Assembly (NCBI GenBank): GCA_038025085.1
Contig: CM076145.1
Coordinates: forward strand, 11,629,000 to 11,692,999
DNA from: Tetragonia tetragonoides
Taxonomy: Eukaryota > Streptophyta > Magnoliopsida > Caryophyllales > Aizoaceae
DNA length: 64,000 nucleotides
Direction: 5' to 3'
This document shows positions 37,136 to 49,900 of this stretch, piece by piece. The notes below the pieces were generated by a model. It was not told where the DNA came from. It did no database searches and saw nothing but the letters and a program-made list of their open reading frames with translations. Every line of letters begins with the position of its first letter. The stretch's first letter is position 1. A program made the translations under genes and the position numbers.

Positions 37136-37468
37136 CTCTTAATATACAACACAAAAGAACTCAATCTTTTTCACCCTAGTCATATGAGCTTTTAAAACGC
37201 GTAAATGCATTCAAAAGGTGGAGTTAAATCTTGTTTGTACTTGTAAACATCCTTGGTGTAGTTTCTCCCCCAAATGAATGCAAACAAAGCATTTGGGTGC
37301 TTTCTCTTAATATACAACACAAAAGAACTCAATCTCTTTCACCCTAGATGTAAGAGCTGTTAAAACGCGTAAATGCATTCAAAAGGTGGAGTTAAAGCTT
37401 GTTTGTACTTGTAAACATCCTTGGTGTAGTTTCTCACTCAAATGAATGCAAACAAAGCATTTGGGTGC
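37136..37468 (-). repeat. Satellite, minus orientation, left of the eL24 relic
   Basis: About two regular minus-oriented monomers. The second stops in mid-monomer at 'aagcatttgggtgc' (about 37468), where unique sequence begins. Confidence 0.9.
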
Positions 37469-37890
37469 ATGTGAACCTTTGCCAATAAACCAAGCAGCTC
37501 TTCTAATTGATACACCCATGAATTGAACAAGGAAAACAGAGGTAGAATCAAATTCGAGGTAGAATCAAGGTTACTGATGCAAAAGCTAACACTAAATATG
37601 ACACTGCACCAATGCATATTCAAGTCGCCACTTTAGCTTACCTGAAGCATACATGAAACCCCTTACAGGAGATATCTTCGCACCACTGAAGCAGCAATGT
37701 TCAGTCCTGGGTTCAGATTTAACGCACCACCATGTTAGTCCTCAAAGCTATGACTATCCAAGAAAAAGATCAAGCACAAAGCAGAAACGCAAGGAATTAA
37801 TCCTTTACGCGTATATAACACATGCTAAATGGTACTAACTCAACTCCGAACAAAGTATACACTTTGTAGTTTTCTATCATTTTTTCAAAG
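37469..37890 (-). pseudogene. Non-satellite gene relic with eL24-like exon (copy 1)
   Basis: About 420 bp of unique sequence within satellite. On the minus strand, 37706-37642 (65 bp) reads GACTGAACATTGC onward without a stop: TEHCCFSGAKISPVRGFMYAS. This closely resembles the start of plant ribosomal protein eL24 (TELCRFSGAKIYPGRG). A CAG acceptor (37709-37707) precedes it and a GTAAGC donor (37641-37636) follows, so it looks like one exon with parts of both introns. That makes it a genomic fragment and not a retrocopy. The exon is about 11 bp shorter than expected, no first exon or downstream exons follow, and the rest of eL24 is absent. It cannot make a working protein. Family assignment is from memory of the protein. 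Confidence 0.65.
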
Positions 37891-38437
37891 ATATTCTTGG
37901 TGTAGTTTCTCACTCTAATGAATGAAAACAAAGCATTTGTGTGATTTCTCTTAATATACAACACAAAAGAACTCAATCTCTTTCACCCTAGTTGTAAGAG
38001 CTGTTAAAATGCGTAAATACATTCAAAATTAAGTACAAATGTATAATGCTTTATTTAAAACGCGTAAATGCATATGAATGCAAGTTCTCTTTTCTGTTTG
38101 TACGTGTAAACATCCTTGTAAACATCCTAGGTGTAGTTTCACACTCAAATGAATGCACACAAAGTATTTGGATGCTTACAACACAAAAGAACTCAATCTC
38201 TTTCACCCTACTCGTATGAGCTTTCAAAACGCGTAAATGCATTCAAAAGCTTGAGTTGTAGCTTGTTTGTACTTTCAAACATTCTAGGTGTAGTTTCATA
38301 CTAAAATGAATGCAAACAAAACATTGTGGTGCTTTCTCTTAATATAAAACACAAAAGAACTCAATCTCTTTCACCCTAGTCGTAAGAGCTGTTAAAACGC
38401 GTAAATGCATTCAAAAGCTTGAGTATTTGAGGATAAA
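37891..38437 (-). repeat. Satellite, minus orientation, right of the eL24 relic
   Basis: Regular at first (from 'gatattcttggtgtagtttc'), then broken at about 38030-38130, with a duplicated 'gtaaacatcct' and a missing segment, then about two diverged monomers. Ends near 38437 at a non-standard GA-rich run. Confidence 0.82.
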
Positions 38438-39354
38438 CAATCCTAGGTGTAGGTGACAAAGAGGGGGAAAAAGAGATTTGAGTTCTTTTGTGTTGTATAC
38501 TAAGCTTTCTCTTTTAAGAGATTGAGTTCTTTTGTGTTGTATTTTCAGAGAATGCACCCAAAAGCTTTGTTTGCATTCATTTGAGGGAGAAACTACCCCA
38601 AGGATGTTTAAAACTACAAACAAGCTTGAACTCAAGACCCAATCTTTTTCACCCTAGTCATATGAGCTTTCAAAACGCGTAAATGCAATCAAAAGCTTGA
38701 GTTAAAGCTTGTTTGTACTTGTAAACATCCTTGGTATAGTTTCTAACTCAAATGAATGCAAACAAAGCATTTGGGTGCCTTCTCTTAATATACAACACAA
38801 AAGAACTCAATCTCTTTCACCCTAGATGTAAAAGCTGTTAAAATGCGTAAATGCATTCAAAAGCTTAAGTTGAAGCTTGTTTGTACTTGTTAACATCCTT
38901 GGTGTAGTTTCTCACTCCAATGAATGCAAACAAAGCTTTTGGGTACTTTCTCTGAAAATACAACACAAAAGAACCCAAATGAGAATGTTGCTTGCATTCA
39001 TTGGAGTGAGAAACTACACCAAGGATGTTTACAAGTACAAACAAGCTTTAACTCCAAGGTTGAATGCTTACAAGAGCTGTTAAAACGCGTAAATACATTC
39101 AAAAGCTTGAGTTGAAGCTTGTTTGTACTTGTAAACATCCTTGGTTTAGTTTCTCACTCAAATGAATGCAAACAAATAATTTGGGTGCTTTCTCTTAATA
39201 TACAACACAAAAGAACTCAATCTTTTTCACCCTAGTCATATGAGCTTTTAAAACGCGCAAATGCATTCAAAAGGTGGAGTTAAAGCTTGTTTGTACTTGT
39301 AAACATCCTTGGTGTAGTTTCTCACTCTAATGAATGCAAACAAAGCATTTGGGT
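38438..39354. repeat. Satellite with rapid orientation switches
   Basis: A GA-rich non-satellite run (about 38445-38475, 'gacaaagagggggaaaaag') is followed by plus-oriented satellite (about 38476-38635), minus (38636-38985), a plus island (about 38990-39065) and minus to 39354. Four switches fall in about 900 bp, with partial monomers at each. Confidence 0.82.
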
Positions 39355-41155
39355 GAGTGAGAAACTATACCAAGGATGTTTACAAGTACAAACAAACTTC
39401 AACTCAAGCTTTTGAATGTATTTACGCGTTTTGAATACATTTACGCGTTTTAACAGCGCATACGACTAGGGTGAAAGAGATTGAGTTCTTTTGTGTTGTA
39501 TATTAAGAGAAAGCACCCAAATGCTTTGTTTGCATTCATTTGAGGGAGAAACTACACCAAGGATGTTTACAAGTACAAACAAGCTTCAACTCAAGCTTTT
39601 GAATGCATTTACGCGTTTTAAAAGCGCATACGACTAAGGTGAAAGAGATTGAGGTGTTTTGTGTTGAAAATTAAGAGAATGCACCCAGATGCTTTATTTG
39701 CATTCATTTAAGTGAGAAACTACACCAAGGATGTTTGCAAGTACAAACAAGCTTTAACTCCACCTTTTGAATGCATATACGCGTTTTAAAACCTCATACG
39801 ACTAGGGTGAAAGAGATTGAGTTCCTTTGTGTTGTATTTTCAGAGAAAGCAATCAAAATACTTTGTTTGCATTAATTTGAGTAAGATACTACACCAAGGA
39901 TGTTTACAAGTTCAAACAAGTTTCAACTCAAGCTTTTGAATGTATTTACGCGTTTTAAAAGCTCATATGACTAGGGTGAAAAAGATTGAGTTCTTTTGTG
40001 TTGTATTTTCAGAGAAAGCAACCAAAAGCTTTGTTTGCATTCATTTCATTGAGAATTTACAAGTACAAACAAGCTTCAACTCAAAATTTTGAATGCATTT
40101 TAACAGCTCTTACAACTAGGGTGAAAGAGATTGAGTTCTTTTGTGTTGTATATTAAGAGAAATCACACAAATGCTTTGTTTGCATTCATTTGAGTGAGAA
40201 ACTACACCAAGAATGTTGACAAGTACAAACAATCTTCAATTCAAGCTTTTGAAAGCATTTACGCGTTTTAAAACCTCATACGACTTGGGTGTAAAAGATT
40301 GAGTTCTTTTGTGTGATTTCTCTTAATATACAAGTACAAAAATATCTAGATTTACTCTTATTTGTTTTATACTAACAGAAAGCACCCAAATGCTTTTATT
40401 GCATTCATATGAATGTGAAACTACACAAAGGATGTTTACAAGTACAAACAAGCTTAAACTCAAGCTTTTGAATGCATTTACGCGTTTTGAATGCAATTAC
40501 GCGTTTTAACAGCTCTTACGACTAGGGTGAAAGAGATTGAGTTCTTTTGTGTTGTATATTAAGAGAAAGCACCCAGATGCTTTGTTTGCGTTCATTTGAG
40601 TGAGAAACTACACCAAGGATGTTTACAAGTACAACCAAGCTTCAACTCAAGCTTTTGAATGTATTTACGCGTTTTAACAGCTCTTATGATTAGGGTGAAA
40701 GAGATTGAGGTGCTTTGTGTTGTATATTAAGAGAAAGTACCCAAATGCTTTGATTGCATTCATTTGAGTGAGAATCTTAACCATGGATGTTTACAAGTAC
40801 AAACAAGCTTCAACTCAATCTTTTGAATTTAATTACGCGTTTTAACAGCTCTTACGATTAGGGTGAAAGAGATTGAGTTCTTTTGTGTTGTGTATTAAGA
40901 GAAAGCACCAAAAAGCTTTGTTTGCATTCATTTGAGTGAGAAACTACACCTAGGATGTTTACAAGTACAAACAAGCTTCAACTCAAGCTTTTGAATGCAT
41001 TTACGCGTTTTAAAAGCTCATATGACTAGGGTGAAAAAGATTGAGTTCTTTTGTGTTCTATTTTAAGAGAAACCAACCAAAAGCTTTGTTTGCATTCATT
41101 TCAGTGAGAAACCACACCAAGAACGTTTACAAGTACAAACAAGCTTCAACTCAAG
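39355..41155 (+). repeat. Satellite, plus orientation, end of 16-kb unit
   Basis: About ten plus-oriented monomers. A 19-bp duplication lies at 39414-39451 and another at 40470-40508. An out-of-phase break with an AT-rich filler of about 45 bp (about 40335-40380, 'aaatatctagatttactc') interrupts the array. It runs directly into copy 2 of the 15,965-bp unit. Confidence 0.9.
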
Positions 41156-42172
41156 CTTTTGAATGCATTTACGCGTTTTAACAGCTCTTACATCTAGTGT
41201 GAAAGAGATTGAGTTCTTTTGTGTTGTATATTAAGAGAAATCACCCAAATGGTTTGTTTGCATTCATTTGAGTGAGAAACTACACCGAGGATATTTACAA
41301 GTACAAACAAGTGAAACTCAAGCTTTTCAATGCATTTACGCGTTTTAACAGCTCTTACGATTAGGGTGAAAGAGATTGAGGTCTTTTGTGTTGTATATTA
41401 AGAGAAAGGACCCAAATGCTTTGTATGCATTCATTTGAGTGAGAAACTATACCAAGGATGTTTACAAGTACAACCAAGCTTTAACTCCACCTTTTGAATG
41501 CAGTTACGCGTTTTAACAGCTCTTACATCTAGGGTGAAAGAGATTGAGTTATTTTGTGTTGTATATTAAGAGAAAGCACCTAAATGCTTTGTTTGCATTC
41601 ATTTGAGTGAGAAACTACACCAAGGATGTTTACAAGTAAAAACAAGCTTTATCTCAACCTTTTGAATGCATTTACGCATTTTAACAGCTCTTACAACTAG
41701 GGTGAAAGAGATTGAGTTCTTTTGTGTTGTATATTAAGAGAACTCACACAAATGCTTTGTTTGCATTCATTTGAGTGAGAAACTACACCAAGAATGTTTA
41801 CAAGTACAAACAAGCTTCAATTCAAGCTTTTGAAAGCATTTACGCGTTTTAAAACCTCATACGAACTAGGGTGAAAGAGATTGAGGTCTTTTGTGTTGTA
41901 TATTAAGAGAAATCACACAAATGCTTTGTTTGCATTCATTTGAGTGAGAAACTACACCAAGAATGTTTACAAGTACAAACAAGCTTCAATTCAAGCTTTT
42001 GAAAGCATTTACGCGTTTTAAAACTTCGTACGACTAGGGTGAAAGAGATTGAGGTCTTTTGAGTTGTATATTAAGAGAAAGCACCCAAATGCTTTGTTTG
42101 CATTCATTTGAGTGAGAAACTACACCAAGGATGTTTACAAGCACAAACAAACTTTAACTCCACCTTTTGAAT

Positions 42173-45100
42173 GCGTAAATGCATTCAAAAGCTTGAGTTG
42201 AAGCTTGTTTGTACTTGTAAACATCCTTGGTGTAGTTTCTCACTCCAATGAACGCAAACAAAGCTTTTGGGTGCTTTCTCTGAAAATACAACAGAAAAGA
42301 ACTCTATCTCTTTCACCCTAGTCGTATGACGTTTTCAAACGCGTATATGCATTCAAAAGCTTGAGTTAAAGCTTGTTTGTACTTGTAAACAAACTTGGTG
42401 TAGTTTCTCTCTTCAAATGAATGCATACAAAGCATTTGGGTGCTTTCTCTTAATATACAACACAAAATAACTCAATCTCTTTCACCCTAGTCGTAAGAGC
42501 TGTTAAAACGCGTAAATACATTCAAAATTTTGAGTTGAAGCTTCTTTGTACTTGTAAACATTCTTGGTGTAGTTTCTCACTCAAATGAATCCAGACAAAG
42601 CATTTGGGTGCTTTTTCTTAATATACAACACAAAAGAACTCAATCTCTTTCACCCTCGTTGTAAGAGCTGTTAAAATGCGTAAATGCATTCAAAAGATTG
42701 AGTTGAAGCTTGTTTGTACTTGTAAACATCCTTGGTGTAGTTTCTCACTCAAATGAATGCAGACAAAGCATTTGGGTGCTTTCTCTTAATATACAACACA
42801 AAAGACCTCAATCTCTTTTACCCTAATCGTAAGAGCTGTTAAAATGCGTAAATACATTCAAAAGCATGAGTTGAAGCTTTTTTGTACTTGTAAACATCCT
42901 TGGTCAAGTTTCCCACTCAAATGAATGCAGACAAAGCTTTTGGTTGCTTTGTATGCATTCATTTGAGTGAGAAACTACACCAAGGATGTTTACAAGTACA
43001 AACAAGCTTCAACTCAAGCTTTTGAATGCATTTACGCGTTTTAAAAGCTTATACGACAAGGGTGAAAGAGATTGAGTTCTTTTGTGTTGTATATTAAGAG
43101 AACGCACCCAAATGTTTTCTTTGCATTCATTTGAGTGAGAAAGTACACCAAGGATGTTTACAAGTACAAACAAGCTTCAACTGAAGCTTTTTATTGCATT
43201 TAAGCATTTTCACAGCTCTTACGACTAGGGTGAAAGAGATTGAGTTCTTTTGTGTTGTATATTAAGAGAAAGCACACAAATGGTTTGTTTGCATTCATTT
43301 GAGTGAGAAACTACACCAAGAATGTTTACAAGTACAAACAAGCTTCAACTCAAGCTTTTGAATGCATTTACGCGTTTTAAAAGCTCATATGACTAGGGTG
43401 AAAAAGATTGAGTTCTTTTGTGTTGTATTTTAAGAGAAAGAAACCAAAAGCTTTGATTGCATTCATTTCAGTGAGAAACTACACCAAGAATGTTTACAAG
43501 TACAAACAACCTTCAACTCAAGCTTTTGAATGCATTTACGCGTTTTAAAAGCTAATATGACTAGGGTGAAAAAGATTGAGTTCTTTTGTGTTGTATATTA
43601 AGAGAAAGCACCCAAAAGCTTTGTTTGCATACATTTGTGTGAGAAACTTAACCAAGGATGTTTACAAGCACAAACAAGCTTCAACTCAAGCTTTTGAATG
43701 TATTTACGCTTTTTAACAGCTCTTACGATGAGGGTGAAAGAGATTGAGGTCTTTTGTGTTGTATATTAAGAGAAAGCACCCAAATGCTTTGTTTGCATTC
43801 ATTTGAGTGAGAAACTACACCAAGGATGTTTACAAGTACAAACAAGCTTCAACTCAAGCTTTTGAATGCATTTACGCATTTTAACCGCTCTTACAACTAG
43901 GGTGAAAGAGATTGAGTTCTTTTGTGTTGTATATTAAGAGAAAGCACCCAAATGCTTTGTTTGCATTCATTTGAGTGAGAAACTACACCAAGGATGTTTA
44001 CAAGTACAAACAAGCTTCAACTCAAGCTTTTGAATGCATTTACGCATTTTAACCGCTCTTACAACTAGGGTGAAAGAGATTGAGTTCTTTTGTGTTGTAT
44101 ATTGAGAAAAAGCTCGCAAATGCATTGTTTACATTCATTTGAGTGTGAACCCACCCCAAGGATGTTTACAACTAGAAACAAGCTTGAACTCAAGCTTTTG
44201 AATGCATTTAAGCGTTTTAAAAGCTCATACGACAAGGGTGAAAGAGATTGAGTTCTTTTGTGTTGTATATTAAGAGAACGCACCCAAATGTTTTCTTTGC
44301 ATTCATTTGAGTGAGAAACTACACCTAGGATGTTTACAAGTACAAACAAGCTTCAACTGAAGCTTTTTATTTCATTTAAACATTTTCACAGCTCTTACGA
44401 CTAGGGTGAAAGAGATTGAGTTCTTTTGTATTGTATATTAAGAGAAAGCACACAAATGCTTTGTTTGCATTTATTTGAGTGAGAAACTACACCAAGAATG
44501 TTTACAAGTACAAACAAGCTTCAACACAAGCTTTTGAATGCATTTACGCGTTTTAAAAGCTCATATGACTAGGGTGAAAAAGATTGAGTTCTTTTGTATT
44601 GTATTTTAAGAGAAAGAAACCAAAAGCTTTCTTTGCATTCATTTCAGTGAGAAACTACACCAAGAATGTTTACAAGTACAAACAAGCTTCAACTCAAGCT
44701 TTTGAATGCATTTACGCCTTTTAAAAGCTCATATGACTAGGGTGAAAAAGATTGAGTTCTTTTGTGTTATATATTAAGAGAAAGCACCCAAAAGCTTTGT
44801 TTGCATACATTTGAGTGATAAACTTAACCAAGGATGTTTACAAGTATAAACAAGCTTCAACTCAAGCTTTTGAATGTATTTACGCTTTATAAGAGCTCTT
44901 ACGATTAGGGTGAAAGAGATTGAGGTCTTTTGTGTTGTATATTAAGAGAAAGCACCCAAATGCTTTGTTTGCATTCATTTGAGTGAGAAACTACACCAAG
45001 GATGTTTACAAGCACAAACAAGCTTTAACTCCACCTTTTGAATGCATTTACGCATTTTAACAGCTCTTAGAACTAGGGTGAAAGAGATTGAGTTCTTTTG

Positions 45101-46940
45101 TGTTCTATATTAAGAGAAGTCACCGAAATGGTTTGTTTGCATTCATTTGAGTGAGAAACTACACCAAGGTTGTTTACAAGTACAAACAAGTTTCAACTCA
45201 AGCTTTCGAATGCATTTACGCGTTTTAACAGCTCTTACGACTAGGCGAAAAGAGATTGAGTTCTTTTGTGTTGTGTATTAAGAAAAAGCTCGCAAATTCT
45301 TTGTTTACATTCATTTGAGTGTGAAACTACCCCAAGGATGTTTACAACTACAAAAAAGCTTGAACTCAAGCTTTTGAGTGCATTTAAGCGTTTTAAAAGC
45401 TCATACGACAAGGGTGAAAGAGATTGAGTTCTTTTGTGTTGTATATTAAGAGAACGCACCCAAATGTTTTCTTTGCATTTATTTGAGTGAGAAACTACAC
45501 CAAAGATGTTTACAAGTACCAACAAGCTTCAAGTTAAGCTTTTGAATGCTTATACGCGTTTTAAAACCTCATACGACTAGGGTGAAAGAGATTGAGTTCG
45601 TTTGTGTTGTATTTTCAGAGAAAGTACCCAAAAGCTTTGTTTGCATTCATTGGAGTGAGAAACTACACCAAGGATGTGTACAAGAACAAACAAGCTTCAA
45701 CTCAAAGCTTTTGAATGCAAATTAAGCATTTGTGTGCTTTCTCTTAATATACAACAGAAAAGAACTCAATCTCTATCGCCCTAGTCGTAAGAGCTGTTAA
45801 AACGCGTAAATACATTTCAAAAGCTTGAGTTGAAGCTTGTTTGTACTTGTAAACATCCTTGGTGTAGTTTCTCACTCCAATGAATGCAAACAAAGCTTTT
45901 GGATGCTTTCTCTGAAAATACAACAAAAAAGAACTCAATCTCTTTCACCTAGTCGTATGAGGTTTTAAAACGCGTATATGCATTCAAAAGCTTAACTTGA
46001 AGCTTGTTCGTACTTGTAAACATCTTTGGTGTAGTTTCTCACTCAAATGAATGTAAACAAAGCATTTGCGAGCTTTTTCTTAATATACAACACAAAAGAA
46101 CTCAATCTCTTTTCGCCTAGTCGTAAGAGCTGTTAAAACGCGTAAATGCATTCAAAAGCTTAAGTTATAACTTGTTTGTACTTGTAAGCATCCTTGGTGT
46201 AGTTTCTCACTCAAATGAATGCAAACAAACCATTTGGGTGATTTCTCTTAATATACAACACAAAAGAACTCAATCTCTTTCACCCTAGTCGTATGAGGTT
46301 TTAAAATGCTTAAATGCAATAAAAAGCTTCAGTTGAAGCTTGTTTATACTTGTAAACATCCTTGGTGTGGTTTCTCACTCAAATGAATGCATAAAAAGCA
46401 ACCAAAAGCTTTGTTTGCATTCATTTGAGTGAGAAACTTAACCAAGGATGTTTACGCGTTTTAAACAGTTTCTTAATTTTATTTGCATTCACCTTTTGAA
46501 TTTACAAGTACAAACAATCAATGAATGCAAATAAAGCATTTGGGTGCTTTCTCTTAATATACAACACAAAACAACTCAATCTCTTTCACCCTAGATGTAA
46601 GAGCTGTTAAAACGCGTAAATGCATTCAAAAGGTGGAGTTGAAGCTTGTTTGTACTTGTAAACATCCTTGGTTAAGTTTCTCACTCAAATGAATGCAAAC
46701 AAAGCATTTGGGTGGTTTCACTTAATATACAACACAAAAGAACTCAATCTTTTTCACCCTAGTCATATGAGCTTTTAAAACGCGTAAATGCATTCAAAAG
46801 CTTGAGTTGAAGCTTGTTTGTACTTGTAAACATTCTTGGTGTAGTTTTACACTGAAATGAATGCAAACAAAGCTTTTGGTTGCTTTCTCTTAAAATACAA
46901 CACAAAAGACCTCAATCTCTTTCACCCTAGTCATATGAGC
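42173..46940. repeat. Satellite blocks of copy 2, left part
   Basis: Counterpart of 26208-30975: minus 42173-42937, plus 42938-45715, minus 45716-46393, plus island 46394-46517 with the chimeric junction, minus 46518-46940. Nothing other than satellite is present. Confidence 0.9.
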
Positions 46941-49900
46941 TTTGAGTTCTTTTGTGTTGTATATTAAGAGAATGCATCCAAATACTTTGTTTGCATTCAT
47001 TTGAGTGAGAAACTACACCAAGGATGTTTACAAGTACAAACAAGCTTTAACTCCACCTTTTGAATGCATTTACGCATTTTAACAGCTCTTACATCTAGGG
47101 TGAAAGAGATTGAGTTCTTTTGTCTTGTATATCAAGGAAAGCACCCAAACGCTTTGTTTACATTCATTTGAGGGAGAAACTACACCAAGGATGTTTACAA
47201 GTACAAACAAGCTTTAAGTCAACCTTTTGAATGCATTTACGCATTTTGACAGCTCTTACAACTAGGGTGAAAGAGATTGAGTTCTTTTGTGTTGTATATT
47301 TAGAGAAATCACACAAATTCTTTGTTTGCATTCATTTGAGTGAGAAACTACACCAAGAATGTTTACAAGTACAAACAAGCTTCAACTCAAGCTTTTGAAT
47401 GCATTTACGCGTTTTAAAAGCTCATATGACTAGGGTGAAAAAGATTGAGTTCTTTTGTGTTGTATTTTAAGAGAAAGCAACCAAAAGCTTTATTTGTATT
47501 CATTTCAGTGAGAAACTACACCAAGAATGTTTACAAGTACAAACAAGCTTCAACTCAAGCTTTTGAATGCATTTACGCGTTTTAAAAGCTCATATGACTA
47601 GGGTGAAAAAGATTGAGTTCTTTTGTGTTGTATATTAAGAGAAAGCACACAAATGCTTTGTTTGCATTCATTTGAGTCAGAAACTACACCACGAATGTTT
47701 ACAAGTACAAAGAAGCATCAACTCAAGCTTTTGAATGTATTTACGCGTTTTAACAGCTCTTACGATTAGGGTGAATGAGATTGAGGTCTTTTGTGTTGTA
47801 TATTAAGAGAAAGCACCCAAATGCTTTGTTTGCATTCATTTGAGTGAGACACTACACCAAGGATGTTTACAAGTACAAACAAGCTTTAACTCCACCTTTT
47901 GAATGCATTTACGCTTTGTTTGCATTCATTTGAGTGAGAAACTACAGCAAAGAAGTTTATAAGTACAAACAAGTTTTAACTTCACCTTTTGAATGTATTT
48001 ACGCGTTTTAAAAGCTCATATGACTCGGGTGAAAAAGATTCAGTTCTTTTGTGTTGTATATTAAGAGAAAGCACCCAAATGCTTTGTTGGCATTCATTTG
48101 AGTGAGAAACTTAACCAAGGATGTTTACAAGTACAAACAAGCTTCAACTCAAGCTTTTGAATGTATTTACGCGTTTTAACAGCTCTTACGATTAGGGTGA
48201 AAGAGATTGAGGTCTTTTGTGTTGTATATTAAGAGAAAGCACCCAAATGCTTTGTTTGCATTCATTTGAGTGAGAAACTTAACCAAGGATGTTTACAAGT
48301 ACAAACAAGCTTCAACTCAAGCTTTTGAATGTATTTAAGCGTTTTAACAGCTCTTACGATTAGGGTGAAAGAGATTGAGGTCTTTTGTGTTGTATATTAA
48401 GAGAAAGCACCCAAATACTTTGTTTGCATTCGTTTGAGGGAGAACTTGTAAACACTGGAGTTCTTTTGTGTTGTATATTAAGAGAGAAACTACACCAAGG
48501 ATGTTTAAAACTACAAACAAGCTTCAACTCAAGATTTTGAATGCATTTACGCGTTTTAAATGCATTTACGCGTTTAACAGCTCTTACGACTAGGGTGAGA
48601 GAGATTTTTTTGCATTCATTTGAGTGAGAAACTACACCAGGGATGTTTACAGGTACAAACATGCTTTAACTCCACCTTTTGAATGCATTTACACTTTGTT
48701 TGCATTCATTTGAGTGAGAAACTACACCAAAGAAGTTTCTAAGTACAAACAAGTTTTAACTCCACCTTTTGAGTGCATTTACGCGTTTTAACAGCGCTTA
48801 CATCTAGGGTGAAAGAGATTGAGTTCTTTTGTGTTGTATATTAAGAGAAAGCACCCAAATGCTTTGTTTGCATTCATTTGAGTGAGAAACTACACCAAGG
48901 ATGTTTATAAGTACAAACAAGTTTTAACTCCACCTTTTGAATGCATTTACGCGTTTTAACAGCGCTTACATCTAGGGTGAAAGAGATTGAGATCTTTTGT
49001 GTTGTATATTAAGAGAAAGCACCCAAATGCTTTGTTTGCATTCATTGAGTGAGAAACTACACAAGGATGTTTACAAGTACAAACAAGCTTTAACTCCACC
49101 TTTTGAATGCATTTACGCGTTTTAACAGCTCTTACATCTAGGGTGAAAGAGATTGAGCTCTTTTGCGTTGTATATTAAGAGAAAGCACCCAAATTCTTTG
49201 TTTGCATTCATTTGAGGGAGAAACTACACCAAGGATGTTTACAAGTACAAACAAGCTTCAACTCAAGCTTTTGAAAGCATTTACGCGTTTTAAAACCTCA
49301 TACGACTAGGGTGAAAGAGATTGAGGTCTTTTGTGTTGTATGTTAAGAGAAAGCACCCAAATGCTTTGTTTGCATTCATTTCAGTGAGAAACTACACCAA
49401 GAATGTTTACAAGTACAAACAAGCTTCAACTCAAGCTTTTGAATGCTTTTACGCGTTTCAAAAGCTTATATGACTAGGGTGAAAAAGATTGAGTTCTTTT
49501 GTGTTGTATATTTAGAGAAAGCACCCAAATGCTTTGATTGCATTCATTTGAGTGAGAAACTTAACCAAGGATGTTTACAAGTACCAACAAGCTTCAGCTT
49601 AAGCTTTTGAATGCATATACGCGTTTTAAAACCTCATACGACTAGCGTGAAAGAGATTGAGTTCTTTTGTGTTGTATTTTCAGAGAAAGCACCCAAAAGC
49701 TTTGTTTGCATTCATTGGAGTGAGAAACTACACCAAGGATGTTTACAAGTACAAACAAGCTTCAACTCAAGCTTTTGAATGTATTTACGCGTTTTAAAAG
49801 CTCATATGACTAGGGTGAAAGAGATTGAGGTCTTGTGTGTTGTATATTATGAGAAAGCACCCAAATGCTTTGTTTGCATTCATTTGAGTGAGAAACTACA

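Larger units (their letters stand above)
25191..41155. repeat. 15,965-bp tandem duplication, copy 1
   Basis: Every landmark from about 25191 recurs at +15,965 bp, and copy 2 follows directly. 15,965 bp is close to 95 monomer lengths. The 5' end lies inside HOR unit D; the join at 41155/41156 lies in a monomer at 'cttttgaatgcatttacgcg'. The copies differ by a few substitutions seen by eye (26074/42039, 31727/47692, 32643/48608, about 34040/50005, 34443/50408), so identity exceeds 99.9 percent. The unit contains many orientation switches, a scrambled zone and the eL24 relic. Confidence 0.93.

Noticed and set aside
37653..37838. 61-codon plus-strand frame over the eL24 relic (also at 53618)
   Set aside because: It is on the strand opposite to the eL24-like exon and shows no recognisable protein.
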